A stretch of 30,119 nt of DNA from Bacteroidales bacterium (GCA_023229245.1 JALNZU010000036.1:1-30119), one strand, 5' to 3'. Shown: positions 16,246-25,086, numbered from the stretch's first letter. Numbers and translations are program-made. Notes: generated by a model not told the origin, from the sequence alone.

Positions 16246-17271
16246 ATGCGCAAGATCAGATTAGATTTTTTTATTGTGCTGATGCTCTCAGCTGTGGTGT
16301 TGGCATATTTCTTTCCTCAAGGGGCCAACTCAACACTCATCCCATTGGAGACTGTGATACGCATTGGAATTATGTTGATTTTTTTCTTTTACGGTTTGAA
16401 GCTAAGCTTTCAGGACATCAAAAAAGACCTCAACAACACCCGACTCCATCTGCTGATCCAGCTTACTACTTTTCTGCTTTTCCCTCTTATAGTGCTGATC
16501 ACCAAGCCTTTTGTAGTTCATGACGACAAAGAGATCATCTGGTTGGCGTTTATGTTTCTTGCTGTGCTGCCTTCTACGGTATCTTCTTCAGTAGTCATGG
16601 TTTCCATAGCTAAAGGAAATGTACCGGCTGCTATTTTTAACGCTACTATTTCAGGTCTGATAGGAATACTTGTTACCCCTTTGTGGATGGGATTATTTGT
16701 ATCGAAAAGTACTGCACATTATGATTGGGGGCCTATCTACCTCAAATTAGTAACCGAGATTTTAGCTCCTGTATTAGTAGGTTTGGTCTTGCAGCATTTT
16801 TTCACGTTTTTTCACAGCTTCACAAAAAAGTATCGCAAGCTTTTCACCCGTTTTGATCAGACCGTTATCCTGCTTATAGTGTATAACAGCTTTGCTTCTT
16901 CTTTTGTATCCAATATATTTGGTTCGATTCAACTTCTTGATTTTTTAATCATTTTTAACGGTAGTCTGTTATTGTTTTATGTCGTGTATAGCTTCACCGG
17001 ATGGATAGCCCATAAGATGCAGTTTAATCGCCAAGATACTATTACCATTCAATTCAGCGGCACCAAGAAATCGCTGCTCCATGGGAGCGTGTTTGCTGAG
17101 GTGATCTTCGGGAGCAGTGTTTCAATGGGGATTATTTTGTTGCCTATCATGGTGTTTCATGCGCTGCAACTGTTTATTATCAGTATTATAGCTACCAACA
17201 AAGCCAGGATAGATAAAGAAGCATCTAGACTATCAGATCTTAAAACTCCGACAGATAGAGTGTCAGGTTAG
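16246..17271 (+). CDS. SBF-like (bile acid:sodium symporter family) transporter
   Basis: The 341-residue polytopic membrane protein has about nine or ten hydrophobic segments. Features such as GIMLIFFFYGLKLS, AVLPSTVSSSVVMVSIAKGN and FSGTKKSLLHGSVFAEVIFG resemble the YfeH/SBF-like branch of the BASS superfamily. The two crossover-like polar motifs in discontinuous helices support a secondary, probably ion-coupled transporter. The substrate is unknown; bile acids are unlikely and organic anions more plausible. The 3' end overlaps the convergent regulator gene by 32 bases. The promoter is unclear; TACTTTCG at 16207-16214 is an imperfect candidate. Confidence 0.85.
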   Translation: MRKIRLDFFIVLMLSAVVLAYFFPQGANSTLIPLETVIRIGIMLIFFFYGLKLSFQDIKKDLNNTRLHLLIQLTTFLLFPLIVLITKPFVVHDDKEIIWLAFMFLAVLPSTVSSSVVMVSIAKGNVPAAIFNATISGLIGILVTPLWMGLFVSKSTAHYDWGPIYLKLVTEILAPVLVGLVLQHFFTFFHSFTKKYRKLFTRFDQTVILLIVYNSFASSFVSNIFGSIQLLDFLIIFNGSLLLFYVVYSFTGWIAHKMQFNRQDTITIQFSGTKKSLLHGSVFAEVIFGSSVSMGIILLPIMVFHALQLFIISIIATNKARIDKEASRLSDLKTPTDRVSG

Positions 17272-19066
17272 TCTCAGCACTTAGTCCTAATTTCTTCCGA
17301 AGCCGGTTTCTGGCCGATTCAATGCTTCGTATCCCTCTGGCGTTAATAGCTGCAATTTCTTTGGTGGTGAGGTTTAGCTTAAGTAATGCACATAGTTTTC
17401 GCTCGTTGGGTGTCAGGTCAGGATGAGTTGCCAACAGGCGGGTATAAAACTCGGAATATACATTTTCGAAATATATCTTAAAATCTTCCCACTGATCCGT
17501 CTGAACAGTAGCACGCAACTGCCGTATCAATACTTCAATCAAAGATGCGTTTTCGTTATTGGTTTGTCGTAGCTTGTTAAAAATTTCTTGTAACTCTTTC
17601 ATTAATCGAAGTTTGTCTTCCTGCATCTTACTTAAAGTCATGGCACGTGTTATCAGTTCACGGTTTTTATGCTCCAACTCCATTTGAAGCTGTATTTCTT
17701 TATCTTTCTGGATAATGCGCTTTTGGTCATGTATGAGTTGCTGTTGCTGATCCAAAGTAGTATGGATGCGTTTCTCAAACCGGTATCTGCGAATCATTAC
17801 CAATGACAACCATGCCATCAGGATAATAAGTAAGATAGACCCCCATAATAGATAAGTTTTACGTGAGCTTTCCAACATTTTTATAGTAAGCTCATTTTCA
17901 ATAAGCTTCTTCTCGCTTAATACTTTATCCAAATCAAACTTCGATTGCATAAGCAATATTTGATGCGAGTTATTTATCGATATAAGGGAGTCTTTGTACA
18001 AGAGATGATCTGACAGACTGTTGATTGCTTGATAGTGCTTTCCATTGGCTTTTTGGCTGGCGGCTAATTCTAAAAGCGCCTCAGCTTTTAAAGAGAGTAT
18101 TGAAGTTTGCTGGGCATGCTCCCATGCTTGCCGGGCAAAATATTCGGAACTATCAAACCGACTATTTTCATAAGCCATCTTCGATAAGAGGGTGTTTGTT
18201 TCAGAGAGCACATTAGGAAACTGCCTGAAAGCAGCCGAACTAGTGACACCTCTTAAATATGCCTGAGCCAGTTTATACTCTTTTAACAGAAAGTATATCT
18301 CACCTAAATTTTTTAAGGCAATAGCGGTCATATATACTGTTTCGGTGGATTGAGCCAATCCGTATAATTTGATGCTTGTTTCAAGAGCTTGTTGATATTC
18401 TTCTGCATTCTTCTCAAACTCATATCGTTCGTTCAATACATCGAATTTAATCTTTTGATCATTCGACCTTTCACCTATCTCAATTGCTTTTTGAAAATAC
18501 TCATTGGCTTTTTCCCGATTCCCAGCAGTCAGGTTCAGTCCTCCCAATCCTTTATATATCAAGCCAATATCGTAGTCGGGCCCTGTTTCTTCGATCAAGC
18601 TTAGCGCTTTAAAATAATAATGCAGGGAGCTGGTATAATCGTTTAGGTTATGAAAAATAACTCCCATCAGGGAATAAATTTTCGAGCGTGTAACTTGATA
18701 ATCAATTATCTGGCTTACAGCAGCTGAATCAGCTTCGATACCTATAAGCAAGCTGTCTAATAACTGATATGAAGTTTGAAGCCTGCTTTGGTAAAACATA
18801 GCCCGGGCTATGTTATACGTTGAATGCAGCTTCCCATAATAATAGTTGTGTTGAATGGAAAGTTCATAAGCCTGTTTAGAGCGGATCAGCATTTGTTTTG
18901 GGCCTTCATCTATATTATCAGCAGCAAGTAACAATGAGTCGATAGTATGCGTTAGGGTGGAATCGATCCGTGTTCCATGGCGGGCTTCAGCGCTGATAGG
19001 ACCGTTAGGGCGTACCAGCAAGAGGATGCTTAGCAGTATGGTATGCAAACTGATTACTCTTTTCAT
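17240..19066 (-). CDS. TPR-containing membrane regulator with LuxR-like HTH
   Basis: The 608-residue protein has a signal peptide (MKRVISLHTILLSILLLV). An extracytoplasmic array of TPR-like helices (about 40-380) contains GLGGLNLTAGNREKANEYFQKAIEIG and LKNLGEIYFLLKEYKLAQAYL. One transmembrane helix (about 403-424, YLLWGSILLIILMAWLSLVMI) leads to a cytoplasmic coiled coil (about 425-530). A C-terminal LuxR/GerE-type helix-turn-helix follows (about 548-606): LTPNERKLCALLKLNLTTKEIAAI then SIESARNRLRKKLGL. This architecture is common in Bacteroidota and suggests membrane sensing coupled directly to DNA binding. The regulon is unknown. The promoter lies inside a hairpin just upstream. The 3' end overlaps the SBF-like gene by 32 bases. 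Confidence 0.9.
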   Translation of the reverse strand: MKRVISLHTILLSILLLVRPNGPISAEARHGTRIDSTLTHTIDSLLLAADNIDEGPKQMLIRSKQAYELSIQHNYYYGKLHSTYNIARAMFYQSRLQTSYQLLDSLLIGIEADSAAVSQIIDYQVTRSKIYSLMGVIFHNLNDYTSSLHYYFKALSLIEETGPDYDIGLIYKGLGGLNLTAGNREKANEYFQKAIEIGERSNDQKIKFDVLNERYEFEKNAEEYQQALETSIKLYGLAQSTETVYMTAIALKNLGEIYFLLKEYKLAQAYLRGVTSSAAFRQFPNVLSETNTLLSKMAYENSRFDSSEYFARQAWEHAQQTSILSLKAEALLELAASQKANGKHYQAINSLSDHLLYKDSLISINNSHQILLMQSKFDLDKVLSEKKLIENELTIKMLESSRKTYLLWGSILLIILMAWLSLVMIRRYRFEKRIHTTLDQQQQLIHDQKRIIQKDKEIQLQMELEHKNRELITRAMTLSKMQEDKLRLMKELQEIFNKLRQTNNENASLIEVLIRQLRATVQTDQWEDFKIYFENVYSEFYTRLLATHPDLTPNERKLCALLKLNLTTKEIAAINARGIRSIESARNRLRKKLGLSAETNLTLYLSEF

Positions 19067-19069
19067 ATG

Positions 19070-19106
19070 AAACCGGAAACAGACAAAGGTAGTCTATTTC
19101 CGGTTT
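19070..19106 (-). terminator. Hairpin between the T9SS gene and the regulator gene
   Basis: AAACCGGAAA (19070-19079) pairs perfectly with TTTCCGGTTT (19097-19106) around a 17-base loop. It lies 30 bases after the 19137-20642 gene's stop, on the side of a terminator, but has only a short T run. The hairpin loop contains the promoter element of the next gene. Confidence 0.5.
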
Positions 19107-19114
19107 TCAATCAA
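19084..19114 (-). promoter_or_regulatory. Promoter of the TPR/HTH regulator gene
   Basis: On the minus strand TTG (plus-strand CAA 19112-19114), a 20-base spacer and a perfect TACCTTTG (plus strand 19084-19091) match the Bacteroidota promoter. The start site would be near 19078, leaving a leader of about 12 bases. The -7 box sits in the loop of the 19070-19106 hairpin. Confidence 0.6.
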
Positions 19115-19136
19115 CCAAAATTCAAGGTATGATGCT

Positions 19137-20642
19137 TTACTTTATCTTACTTATCTTACGGACGACAGAAGCCTTATCTGTTTGTATCTTACATAGATAC
19201 ATTCCAGGTGTGATATTTTGGGCGTGATAATCAAACTGGTGCTTTCCTTTTGTATAATAGTTAGAAGTAATTCCATCTACTAGTGCCCCATTCAGAGTGT
19301 AAAGAGTAATAATAACGTGGCTGTTTTCCTGCAATTCAAATTGAAAGCTAGTATGATCAGTAAAGGGGTTGGGAGCTATTTCTTCAAAGAGTATCAGAGA
19401 TTGTGCCGATGCGAGCTGTGTTGAAACAGAAGTTTGATTATCGCCTTCAAACAGCATAGCCCAGAAGTCGAAATAAGTTGTAGTTGAATAATAACTGCCG
19501 GCTACTAGATATCCCTTTCCGGGCCAGTATTCGATATTTGCGCCAAAGTCGTCATTTGTACTTCCATAAGTCTCTTCATCCAATACCTGACCGGTTTGGC
19601 TCAGGCGTACTAAATAAAGATCATGTTCGCCATTACCAAAACTATTGGTCATCCCTGATAGTAAGAACTCTTTGTTAGCTGTTTCTACTACTCCCTCAAA
19701 CCCTTCGTTTCCTGCTCCACCTACAGCTGCTGTCCATTCTACTGTTCCTTCGGCATCGGTTTTAACCACAAATCCCTGTTCGGATTTTCCATAGGATTGG
19801 GTTGAACCTACAGCAATATAACCGCCATCGGAAGTGGGTCTTACAAAGTAGAAAGAATCGAAATTATCTTCTCCATAAGCAGCACTCCAGAGTTCATCAC
19901 CATTGTCGTCCACCTTTACTAAATATCCATCACATTTACCACTGCCATAGCTGTATGTATGTCCGGCAAGCATATAATTTCCATCAGCTGTTGGCTGTAT
20001 ATTGGCTCCATAATCGTCATCATCACCGCCTATTTCTTTTTCCCACATATACTCACCATCCTGATTTATTTTAAAAAGCATAATTTGATTTGCGTTTGGA
20101 GGTCTCCATCCGTACCCGGCAACCATATAGCCCTGATCAGCTGTTTGTACTAAACAGCCTGTATTTGCAATGATGCATCCATTGCTGTTTGGCAATAGCG
20201 AAGCCCATTGCTCTTCACCTGTTGCATTGGTTTTTATCAACCGTATATTGGTTCCTTCCGGCTCAAAAGAAGTGGTATAGGTGGCTATCAGAAAACCATC
20301 GTCAGGAGTTTGTATGACAGCGTATGGCAGATCATAAGAATCACCTCCATACACTTGATACCATTCCATTTCTCCTATAGAATCGCATTTAACTAACATA
20401 GTAGAAATTATCCCAGGTCCATACGATTGGCTATCACCTACTATCACAAAACCTCCATCGCGGGTGGGAACTATATGTCGGGCAAAATCAGAGTAAATAG
20501 CAGGATAAGTTTTTGACCAGACTAACTCAGGTAGATTTTGGCCGTGAACAAAGCTAACGGCTAAACTGAATACAGCTAAAAAACCTATTCTTTTTGCCGT
20601 TGAAAAGATACCTCTTAATGTGTAAAAATTTGTGTGTTTCAT
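19137..20642 (-). CDS. T9SS-sorted beta-propeller-like repeat protein
   Basis: The 501-residue secreted protein has a signal peptide (GFLAVFSLAVSFVHGQ, cleavage near residue 34). About seven repeats of roughly 50 residues follow, with the core TSDGGYIAVG..SYG....G..VK.D..G...W....GG. They are the same repeat family as the protein at the start of the window but more diverged. A type A T9SS sorting domain covers about the last 85 residues (IAPNPFTDHTSFQF ... GMYLCKIQTDKASVVRKISKIK). It probably folds as a propeller and is displayed on the surface. Ligand or enzymatic role is unknown. A promoter-like TAATTTTG lies about 30 bases upstream of the ATG. Confidence 0.88.
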   Translation of the reverse strand: MKHTNFYTLRGIFSTAKRIGFLAVFSLAVSFVHGQNLPELVWSKTYPAIYSDFARHIVPTRDGGFVIVGDSQSYGPGIISTMLVKCDSIGEMEWYQVYGGDSYDLPYAVIQTPDDGFLIATYTTSFEPEGTNIRLIKTNATGEEQWASLLPNSNGCIIANTGCLVQTADQGYMVAGYGWRPPNANQIMLFKINQDGEYMWEKEIGGDDDDYGANIQPTADGNYMLAGHTYSYGSGKCDGYLVKVDDNGDELWSAAYGEDNFDSFYFVRPTSDGGYIAVGSTQSYGKSEQGFVVKTDAEGTVEWTAAVGGAGNEGFEGVVETANKEFLLSGMTNSFGNGEHDLYLVRLSQTGQVLDEETYGSTNDDFGANIEYWPGKGYLVAGSYYSTTTYFDFWAMLFEGDNQTSVSTQLASAQSLILFEEIAPNPFTDHTSFQFELQENSHVIITLYTLNGALVDGITSNYYTKGKHQFDYHAQNITPGMYLCKIQTDKASVVRKISKIK

Positions 20643-20966
20643 ACGTTTTATTTTAATAAGATTTTTAATAGGTCAAAATTAAGTCAGAATCGGCTTCATC
20701 CACACTGTATGAACTACGCCAATAACCCTTCAATTTAGAAAGTGTACTACTGCATTACTACGGCAATATAATTTCTGACCTATTTCCTAGAAACAATAAC
20801 GACTAAAACAGAAGAGATGAAAAATAATTTATCAGTAGCTTTTATCACCTGATTTATAGTTAATTATAGTATTTAATAAAATCACACTTCTGTGTTAGTA
20901 AAACGAAACCTGTGTTTTTGCTGTGCTTTTCACAGCGCTCTGAGAGTACATCATTATTCATATGTA
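20643..20966 (-). other. 324-base gap between T9SS and urea-transporter genes
   Basis: No gene is supported here. It holds the promoter element at 20674-20681 and an inverted repeat whose left arm overlaps it: AATAGGTCAAAATT (20667-20680) against the inverse of AATTTCTGACCTATT (20770-20784). There is also a small hairpin GCTGTG-CTTTT-CACAGC (20920-20936) near the end of the urea-transporter gene, without a T tract. Confidence 0.5.
20674..20681 (-). promoter_or_regulatory. -7 element of the T9SS repeat protein gene
   Basis: The minus strand reads TAATTTTG, a perfect TAnnTTTG, 31 bases before the ATG at 20642. No clear -33 box is seen. Confidence 0.45.
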
Positions 20967-21878
20967 TTATGTACTTCGACTAATCCTATACGCTTTTTGC
21001 AACAGCAGAGTGCTCCATGTGCCGGCTACAAAAGGAAAGGTAAACACACCGCCAGCTGCATCAAAAAAAGCGACTTTTATCAGTAAGCTGTGTATGACAA
21101 AAGTGAGAAAAGTACCTATCAGCACCCAGACAGCATCTGCTTTTTTAGACCCGGCAAACACTATAGCCGTCAATACCATATTGAAACCAAATACACCTGA
21201 TTGTATTTGTTCCACCGGATGCCCGTAGGAGATAGCCAATAAGGCGCCAAACAGTGATGAGCCCAATGCATAAATCGCTGTCAGAGGAGAGCTTATCAAC
21301 ACTCCAGCAAAAAACAGCAGGCCCGACAGAAAATAGCTTTGAAAGATAACCTGTCCAAAACCGTTGGTAAGTATAAAAAGAGATGAGTAAAAGCTGGTAT
21401 CGGTAGCTGTAGACTCAATTGAAGGGGATGATACATCAGAATATTGCCGCAACAGATATACGACTATCCATGTGATAAGTATGAAAGGAAAGGTATAGCC
21501 CGGTAGTTTTTTGATGATAAATATATGTTGTACTAATGCTGCGGCTATTCCTCCAACAACTATCAACAACCAGATCATCAGTTGCATATCGAACACAAAA
21601 GGCAGGGCTGCGCCAACCAATGCGGGACTGAATCCGTATAAACCGGCATCAATATTTTCCTTGTCAAACCTGAATAATCTGGCACATAAGGTAGCCGAAA
21701 CAGTCGCCAATAATGCACCTGACGCACATAGCCAGTTGCCAATGAAAAGACCGGCTGAAAATAATAAGCCGGTCCATAAATTATCTTGAAGCATGATTTG
21801 AGAAATTCCCTTGATCACCTGATCTATAAAGGTAGCTCCGGATACTGGGTTTGCCCGTAAATCAACCAATGAAGTCAT
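20967..21878 (-). CDS. Urea transporter family protein
   Basis: The 303-residue polytopic membrane protein resembles the UT family of urea channels. It has two homologous halves. The first contains QDNLWTGLLFSAGLFIGNWLCASGALLATVSATL and GLYGFSPALVGAAL. The second contains SYFLSGLLFFAGVLISSPLTAIYALGSSLFGALL and GVFGFNMVLTAIVF. Such channels mediate passive urea (or small amide) movement across the inner membrane. I start at MTSLVDLRANP (ATG at 21876-21878). A longer in-frame ATG at 21917 lies upstream of the likely promoter element. No urease genes are in the window, so the physiological substrate is inferred from family only. Confidence 0.85.
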   Translation of the reverse strand: MTSLVDLRANPVSGATFIDQVIKGISQIMLQDNLWTGLLFSAGLFIGNWLCASGALLATVSATLCARLFRFDKENIDAGLYGFSPALVGAALPFVFDMQLMIWLLIVVGGIAAALVQHIFIIKKLPGYTFPFILITWIVVYLLRQYSDVSSPSIESTATDTSFYSSLFILTNGFGQVIFQSYFLSGLLFFAGVLISSPLTAIYALGSSLFGALLAISYGHPVEQIQSGVFGFNMVLTAIVFAGSKKADAVWVLIGTFLTFVIHSLLIKVAFFDAAGGVFTFPFVAGTWSTLLLQKAYRISRST

Positions 21879-21903
21879 AAAAACTTGTTTTACTGATTGG
21901 CTG

Positions 21904-21911
21904 CAAAGATG
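21904..21911 (-). promoter_or_regulatory. Possible -7 element of the urea transporter gene
   Basis: The minus strand reads CATCTTTGC, one mismatch from TAnnTTTG, 25 bases before the chosen ATG at 21878. Confidence 0.35.
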
Positions 21912-21969
21912 GATCAATTTATGGCATGATAAAATCCTGCTTGTATGATGTATTAACTAACCCGATTAT

Positions 21970-22893
21970 TCACTGAAGCTTGTTTTTCCCTTTGTATGCA
22001 ATAGTTGCTATGATACCTGTCAGCACCATGATACCGCCTATCACATGATATACAAACAATGTCTCATGTAGTATGATGATCCCGCCGGCTATGCTGACTA
22101 AAGGACTTAGGTTGTTAAAGACAGCAATACTGGAAGCAGATATGGCAGTCAATGCAAAATTGGAAAGAAAAGAAGTGAGCAATGACGAGAGTATCCCAAG
22201 ATATAAGACCGGAATCAAAAAGCCGGTTTCTTTCAAAGGCTCAAAAAACAAAGAAATAGTTCCTTCATGCCAATGGTTTATCAACGACCATGCATTAAAA
22301 AACACAAAAGCCAGATAAGTCATTAAAATTGTCAGGTTTACAGGCGAAAAATTAGTTCCACGCTTTTTGCCAAAAGTATAATAAGCTACTATTGAAATAA
22401 CTGATAACAATAGTAAGATCAAGCCTTTGGGATCAGTCTCCCCACCGGTATTACCCGTTTTGAAGATGATGTAAAAAATACCTAACACAGATAAAATGAT
22501 CCCCAACTTTTGGATCAGGCTGGTTTTTTCCTTTAGAAATATCATAGCCGATACCATAGTCAACACCGGTGTAATAGCAAAAATTATTCCTGCCTCAGAT
22601 GCTGTACTGTATTTGACACCAAACGTTTGAAGCAGAAAAAATAATACCGGATAGAACAGCGCCAGAAGCAGAAGCGATCCAAGATTTTCTTTAGTGAATC
22701 TAGGAGCTTTTACTAATCCTGTAAGCTGAAGTAAGACGATCACTATAAAAGCTGAGCTGAACCTATGTGCCAGAAGATCAATAGGATTTGTGTAACGTAA
22801 TGCAAACTTCATAAAGATAAACGACAAGCCAGTGATGATAGTTATCAAAGCCATGCCCGCATATGCTGCCAACTCTTTTTTTGTAATTCTCAT
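21970..22893 (-). CDS. EamA/DMT-family permease
   Basis: The 307-residue protein has ten predicted membrane helices in two EamA halves. The first runs from the N-terminus (ITGLSFIFMKFALRYTNPIDLLAHRFSSAF) to about residue 140. The second covers about 155-300 (SIVAYYTFGKKRG, PLVSIAGGIIILHETLFVYHVIGGIMVLTGI). The GxIILxE motif at the end of each half is typical. Drug/metabolite transporters of this group export amino acids, nucleobases or unidentified metabolites, and the substrate here cannot be told. It is separated from the urea transporter by 91 bases and has its own good promoter. Confidence 0.88.
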   Translation of the reverse strand: MRITKKELAAYAGMALITIITGLSFIFMKFALRYTNPIDLLAHRFSSAFIVIVLLQLTGLVKAPRFTKENLGSLLLLALFYPVLFFLLQTFGVKYSTASEAGIIFAITPVLTMVSAMIFLKEKTSLIQKLGIILSVLGIFYIIFKTGNTGGETDPKGLILLLLSVISIVAYYTFGKKRGTNFSPVNLTILMTYLAFVFFNAWSLINHWHEGTISLFFEPLKETGFLIPVLYLGILSSLLTSFLSNFALTAISASSIAVFNNLSPLVSIAGGIIILHETLFVYHVIGGIMVLTGIIATIAYKGKNKLQ

Positions 22894-22928
22894 ACGTATT
22901 ATAGCTCTTAGAATCCGGAATGAAGCGG

Positions 22929-22959
22929 TAAATGTATCTAAATTTGACGGGCTGTCAAA
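22929..22959 (-). promoter_or_regulatory. Promoter of the EamA permease gene
   Basis: The minus strand reads TTTG (plus 22956-22959), exactly 19 bases, then TACATTTA (plus 22929-22936). This fits the Bacteroidota TTTG-N19-TAnnTTTG form with one mismatch. It lies 36 bases before the ATG. Confidence 0.55.
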
Positions 22960-23105
22960 CAGATGTTGAGAAGAAAAAGGATAAAAACCTCTTTAACTGA
23001 GATAAAAACATGGCTTGTATCATGTATCGCATACATAAAGCTGCAAAACTACCTGACACATCTGAAGCAGCTCAACCAAGAAAAACATTTCACCACTAAA
23101 ACTCT

Positions 23106-23113
23106 TACTTTTG
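23106..23113 (+). promoter_or_regulatory. -7 element of the lipoprotein-thiL-uvrC unit
   Basis: TACTTTTG is a perfect TAnnTTTG 17 bases before the ATG at 23131. It supports the downstream start over the in-frame ATG at 22963. Another TAAATTTG occurs at 22939-22946 and could drive a longer transcript. Confidence 0.45.
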
Positions 23114-23130
23114 TTGCCAAAAGATGTACT

Positions 23131-24003
23131 ATGCGAACTCTTTCTATTTTACTACTATTTATAACTGTGTTTACTTCCTGTTCAAGTTTAATGACTTCAA
23201 GCGCTGATGCAGCCAAAGCATCTGAGCGAACGGGTAACTATGCGAAAGCTCTTAGCATGTGGGAGAAACAGATTGAGCAAGAAGAAAAGGCCGGAACAGC
23301 TTCTACTACAATTGCATATGATCGTGCCGGACAAGCTGCACTCCATTTGGGCGACACTGTCACAGCCGAGAAGCATTTCAAAATGGCAGTGTATTACACT
23401 ACTGCCAGCGCTGAGACCTGGAGCTTTTTAGCAAATTATTACCAGTTTACCGACCAGCTTTCACCAGAAGTAATGGCGTTGGAGGGATTGCTTGAAAACT
23501 TTCCGCAGCACGAACTCACGCACAACTCAATCGTTCGTCTTTTTACACTTTATTCTGAGACAGCCCAGTGGGAAAAAGCCATGCATCTATGGCAACAAAT
23601 ACCTGAAGTGCATCAGGATATAGACTATTTAAACCGCTGGTTCGACATCAATAAGACCTTGCAAAATACAGATAGCTGTAACCAGATCGCTACACGAATG
23701 CTTAGGCTTAAACCGGATCATTCGAAAGCTCTTGAATGGCAGGCAGTTCAGGCTTACAACTTAGGAGAAACACGCTATCAGCAAGAAATGGAAGCCTACG
23801 AAAATAACAAGACTCATGCGCAATATGCGAAGCTGTTAAAAGGATTGGATCAGGCTACTATTGATTATAAAAAATCCTTAAAACTATTTGAAGACTTATA
23901 CCATCGCTACCCTCAAAAGCGTTATGCATTGTATATAGGTAATATCTACGCCCGTTTTGGCGACGAAGCCAATGCAAATAAGTACCATACACTCTCACAG
24001 TAA
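23131..24003 (+). CDS. TPR lipoprotein
   Basis: The 290-residue protein begins with a lipoprotein signal peptide MRTLSILLLFITVFTSC, giving a lipidated Cys17. Several TPR-like helix pairs follow: SERTGNYAKALSMWEKQIEQEE, AGQAALHLGDTVTAEKHFKMAVYY, ATRMLRLKPDHSKALEWQAVQAYNLGE and a final LYIGNIYARFGDEANANKYHTLSQ. It is likely a membrane-anchored protein-interaction scaffold facing the periplasm; the partner is unknown. I chose the ATG at 23131 because it gives a perfect lipobox signal. The 56 extra residues from 22963 are basic and unlike a signal peptide. thiL starts 16 bases downstream. Confidence 0.8.
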   Translation: MRTLSILLLFITVFTSCSSLMTSSADAAKASERTGNYAKALSMWEKQIEQEEKAGTASTTIAYDRAGQAALHLGDTVTAEKHFKMAVYYTTASAETWSFLANYYQFTDQLSPEVMALEGLLENFPQHELTHNSIVRLFTLYSETAQWEKAMHLWQQIPEVHQDIDYLNRWFDINKTLQNTDSCNQIATRMLRLKPDHSKALEWQAVQAYNLGETRYQQEMEAYENNKTHAQYAKLLKGLDQATIDYKKSLKLFEDLYHRYPQKRYALYIGNIYARFGDEANANKYHTLSQ

Positions 24004-24019
24004 TTAAATTTTTTTTATT

Positions 24020-25078
24020 ATGGCCTCTGCTATTGATCCAATAAGAACCGAAATAACCGAGTTAGGCGAGTTTGCCCTGATTGATCATCTGACTAAACAC
24101 ATTCAACTTTATCATACCTCTACCCAAAAAGGAGTAGGCGATGATGCGGCTGTGATGCAGTTCGGGAACACAAATACATTGCTGTCAACCGATCTGCTGA
24201 TAGAGGGTATTCACTTCGACCTGAGCTATACTCCGCTCAAACATTTGGGATATAAAGCTGTTGCTATGAATATATCCGACATAGCAGCAATGAATGGCAT
24301 AGCAAGCCATATGATCATAGGTATAGCAGTATCCAATCGCTTTTCTTTAGAGGCGTTGGAAGAGCTTTACGAAGGTATATTATTGGCATGCAAACGATAT
24401 AGGATAGATTTGGTTGGCGGCGATACTACCAGCAGTAATGCTGGCTTGATGATAGCGGTAACCATGACCGGTACTGCAAACACGGAAGAAATATGTTATA
24501 GGGCGGGAGCAAAAACGGGCGACCTGCTATGTGTCAGCGGCGATTTAGGCTCGGCATATATGGGACTGCTGCTCTTAGAAAGAGAAAAGGCCGTTTTTCA
24601 AGCTAATCCGCATGCACAACCCGAATTGGATGGATATGATTATGTGTTGGAACGACAACTGAAACCCGAGCCCAGAACAGATATAATAGAAGCATTGAAA
24701 GAAAATGGTATCAAACCTACTTCAATGATAGATGTCTCTGACGGATTAGCTTCAGAGATCATGCATTTGTGTAAGAACTCCGGATTAGGATGCCATGTCT
24801 ATGAAGAAAAAATACCTATAGACGCTACCACCATCAATTTAGCTGAAGAGTTCAAGATCATACCTTCTGTAGCTGCCCTCAATGGGGGAGAAGATTATGA
24901 GCTGCTGTTCACCATCGATCAGAAAGATTATGAAGCCATACGAAAGCTCAACAATATCAGTATCATAGGCCATATGACCGAAGCTGAGACCGAAGCTCTA
25001 CTGATCACACCTGATAATCAAGCCGTAAATATTCAGGCACAAGGCTGGGATGCGTTTAAAAAACGAACCAAACACTGA
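24020..25078 (+). CDS. thiL: Thiamine-monophosphate kinase
   Basis: ThiL phosphorylates thiamine monophosphate to thiamine diphosphate with ATP, the last step of cofactor synthesis. The 352-residue protein shows the AIRS/PurM-like fold motifs. GVGDDAAV (about 38-45), STDLLIEGIHFD (about 56-67), AMNISDIAAMNG and LVGGDTTSS provide the acidic Mg/ATP ligands. DVSDGLASEI and NGGEDYELLFT lie in the C-terminal half. It starts 16 bases after the lipoprotein gene and ends 8 bases before uvrC. Its product is the cofactor of SucA and KorB elsewhere in the window. Confidence 0.95.
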   Translation: MASAIDPIRTEITELGEFALIDHLTKHIQLYHTSTQKGVGDDAAVMQFGNTNTLLSTDLLIEGIHFDLSYTPLKHLGYKAVAMNISDIAAMNGIASHMIIGIAVSNRFSLEALEELYEGILLACKRYRIDLVGGDTTSSNAGLMIAVTMTGTANTEEICYRAGAKTGDLLCVSGDLGSAYMGLLLLEREKAVFQANPHAQPELDGYDYVLERQLKPEPRTDIIEALKENGIKPTSMIDVSDGLASEIMHLCKNSGLGCHVYEEKIPIDATTINLAEEFKIIPSVAALNGGEDYELLFTIDQKDYEAIRKLNNISIIGHMTEAETEALLITPDNQAVNIQAQGWDAFKKRTKH

Positions 25079-25086
25079 CATAAACC

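Noticed and set aside
22963..23130. 56-residue N-terminal extension of the TPR lipoprotein from an ATG at 22963.
   Set aside because: The extension is basic and not signal-like. The ATG at 23131 gives a textbook lipoprotein signal, with a TACTTTTG element just upstream of it.
24004..24019. A TPP riboswitch controlling thiL.
   Set aside because: The gap is only 16 AT-rich bases with no room for a riboswitch, and nothing like a thi box is seen upstream of the operon.
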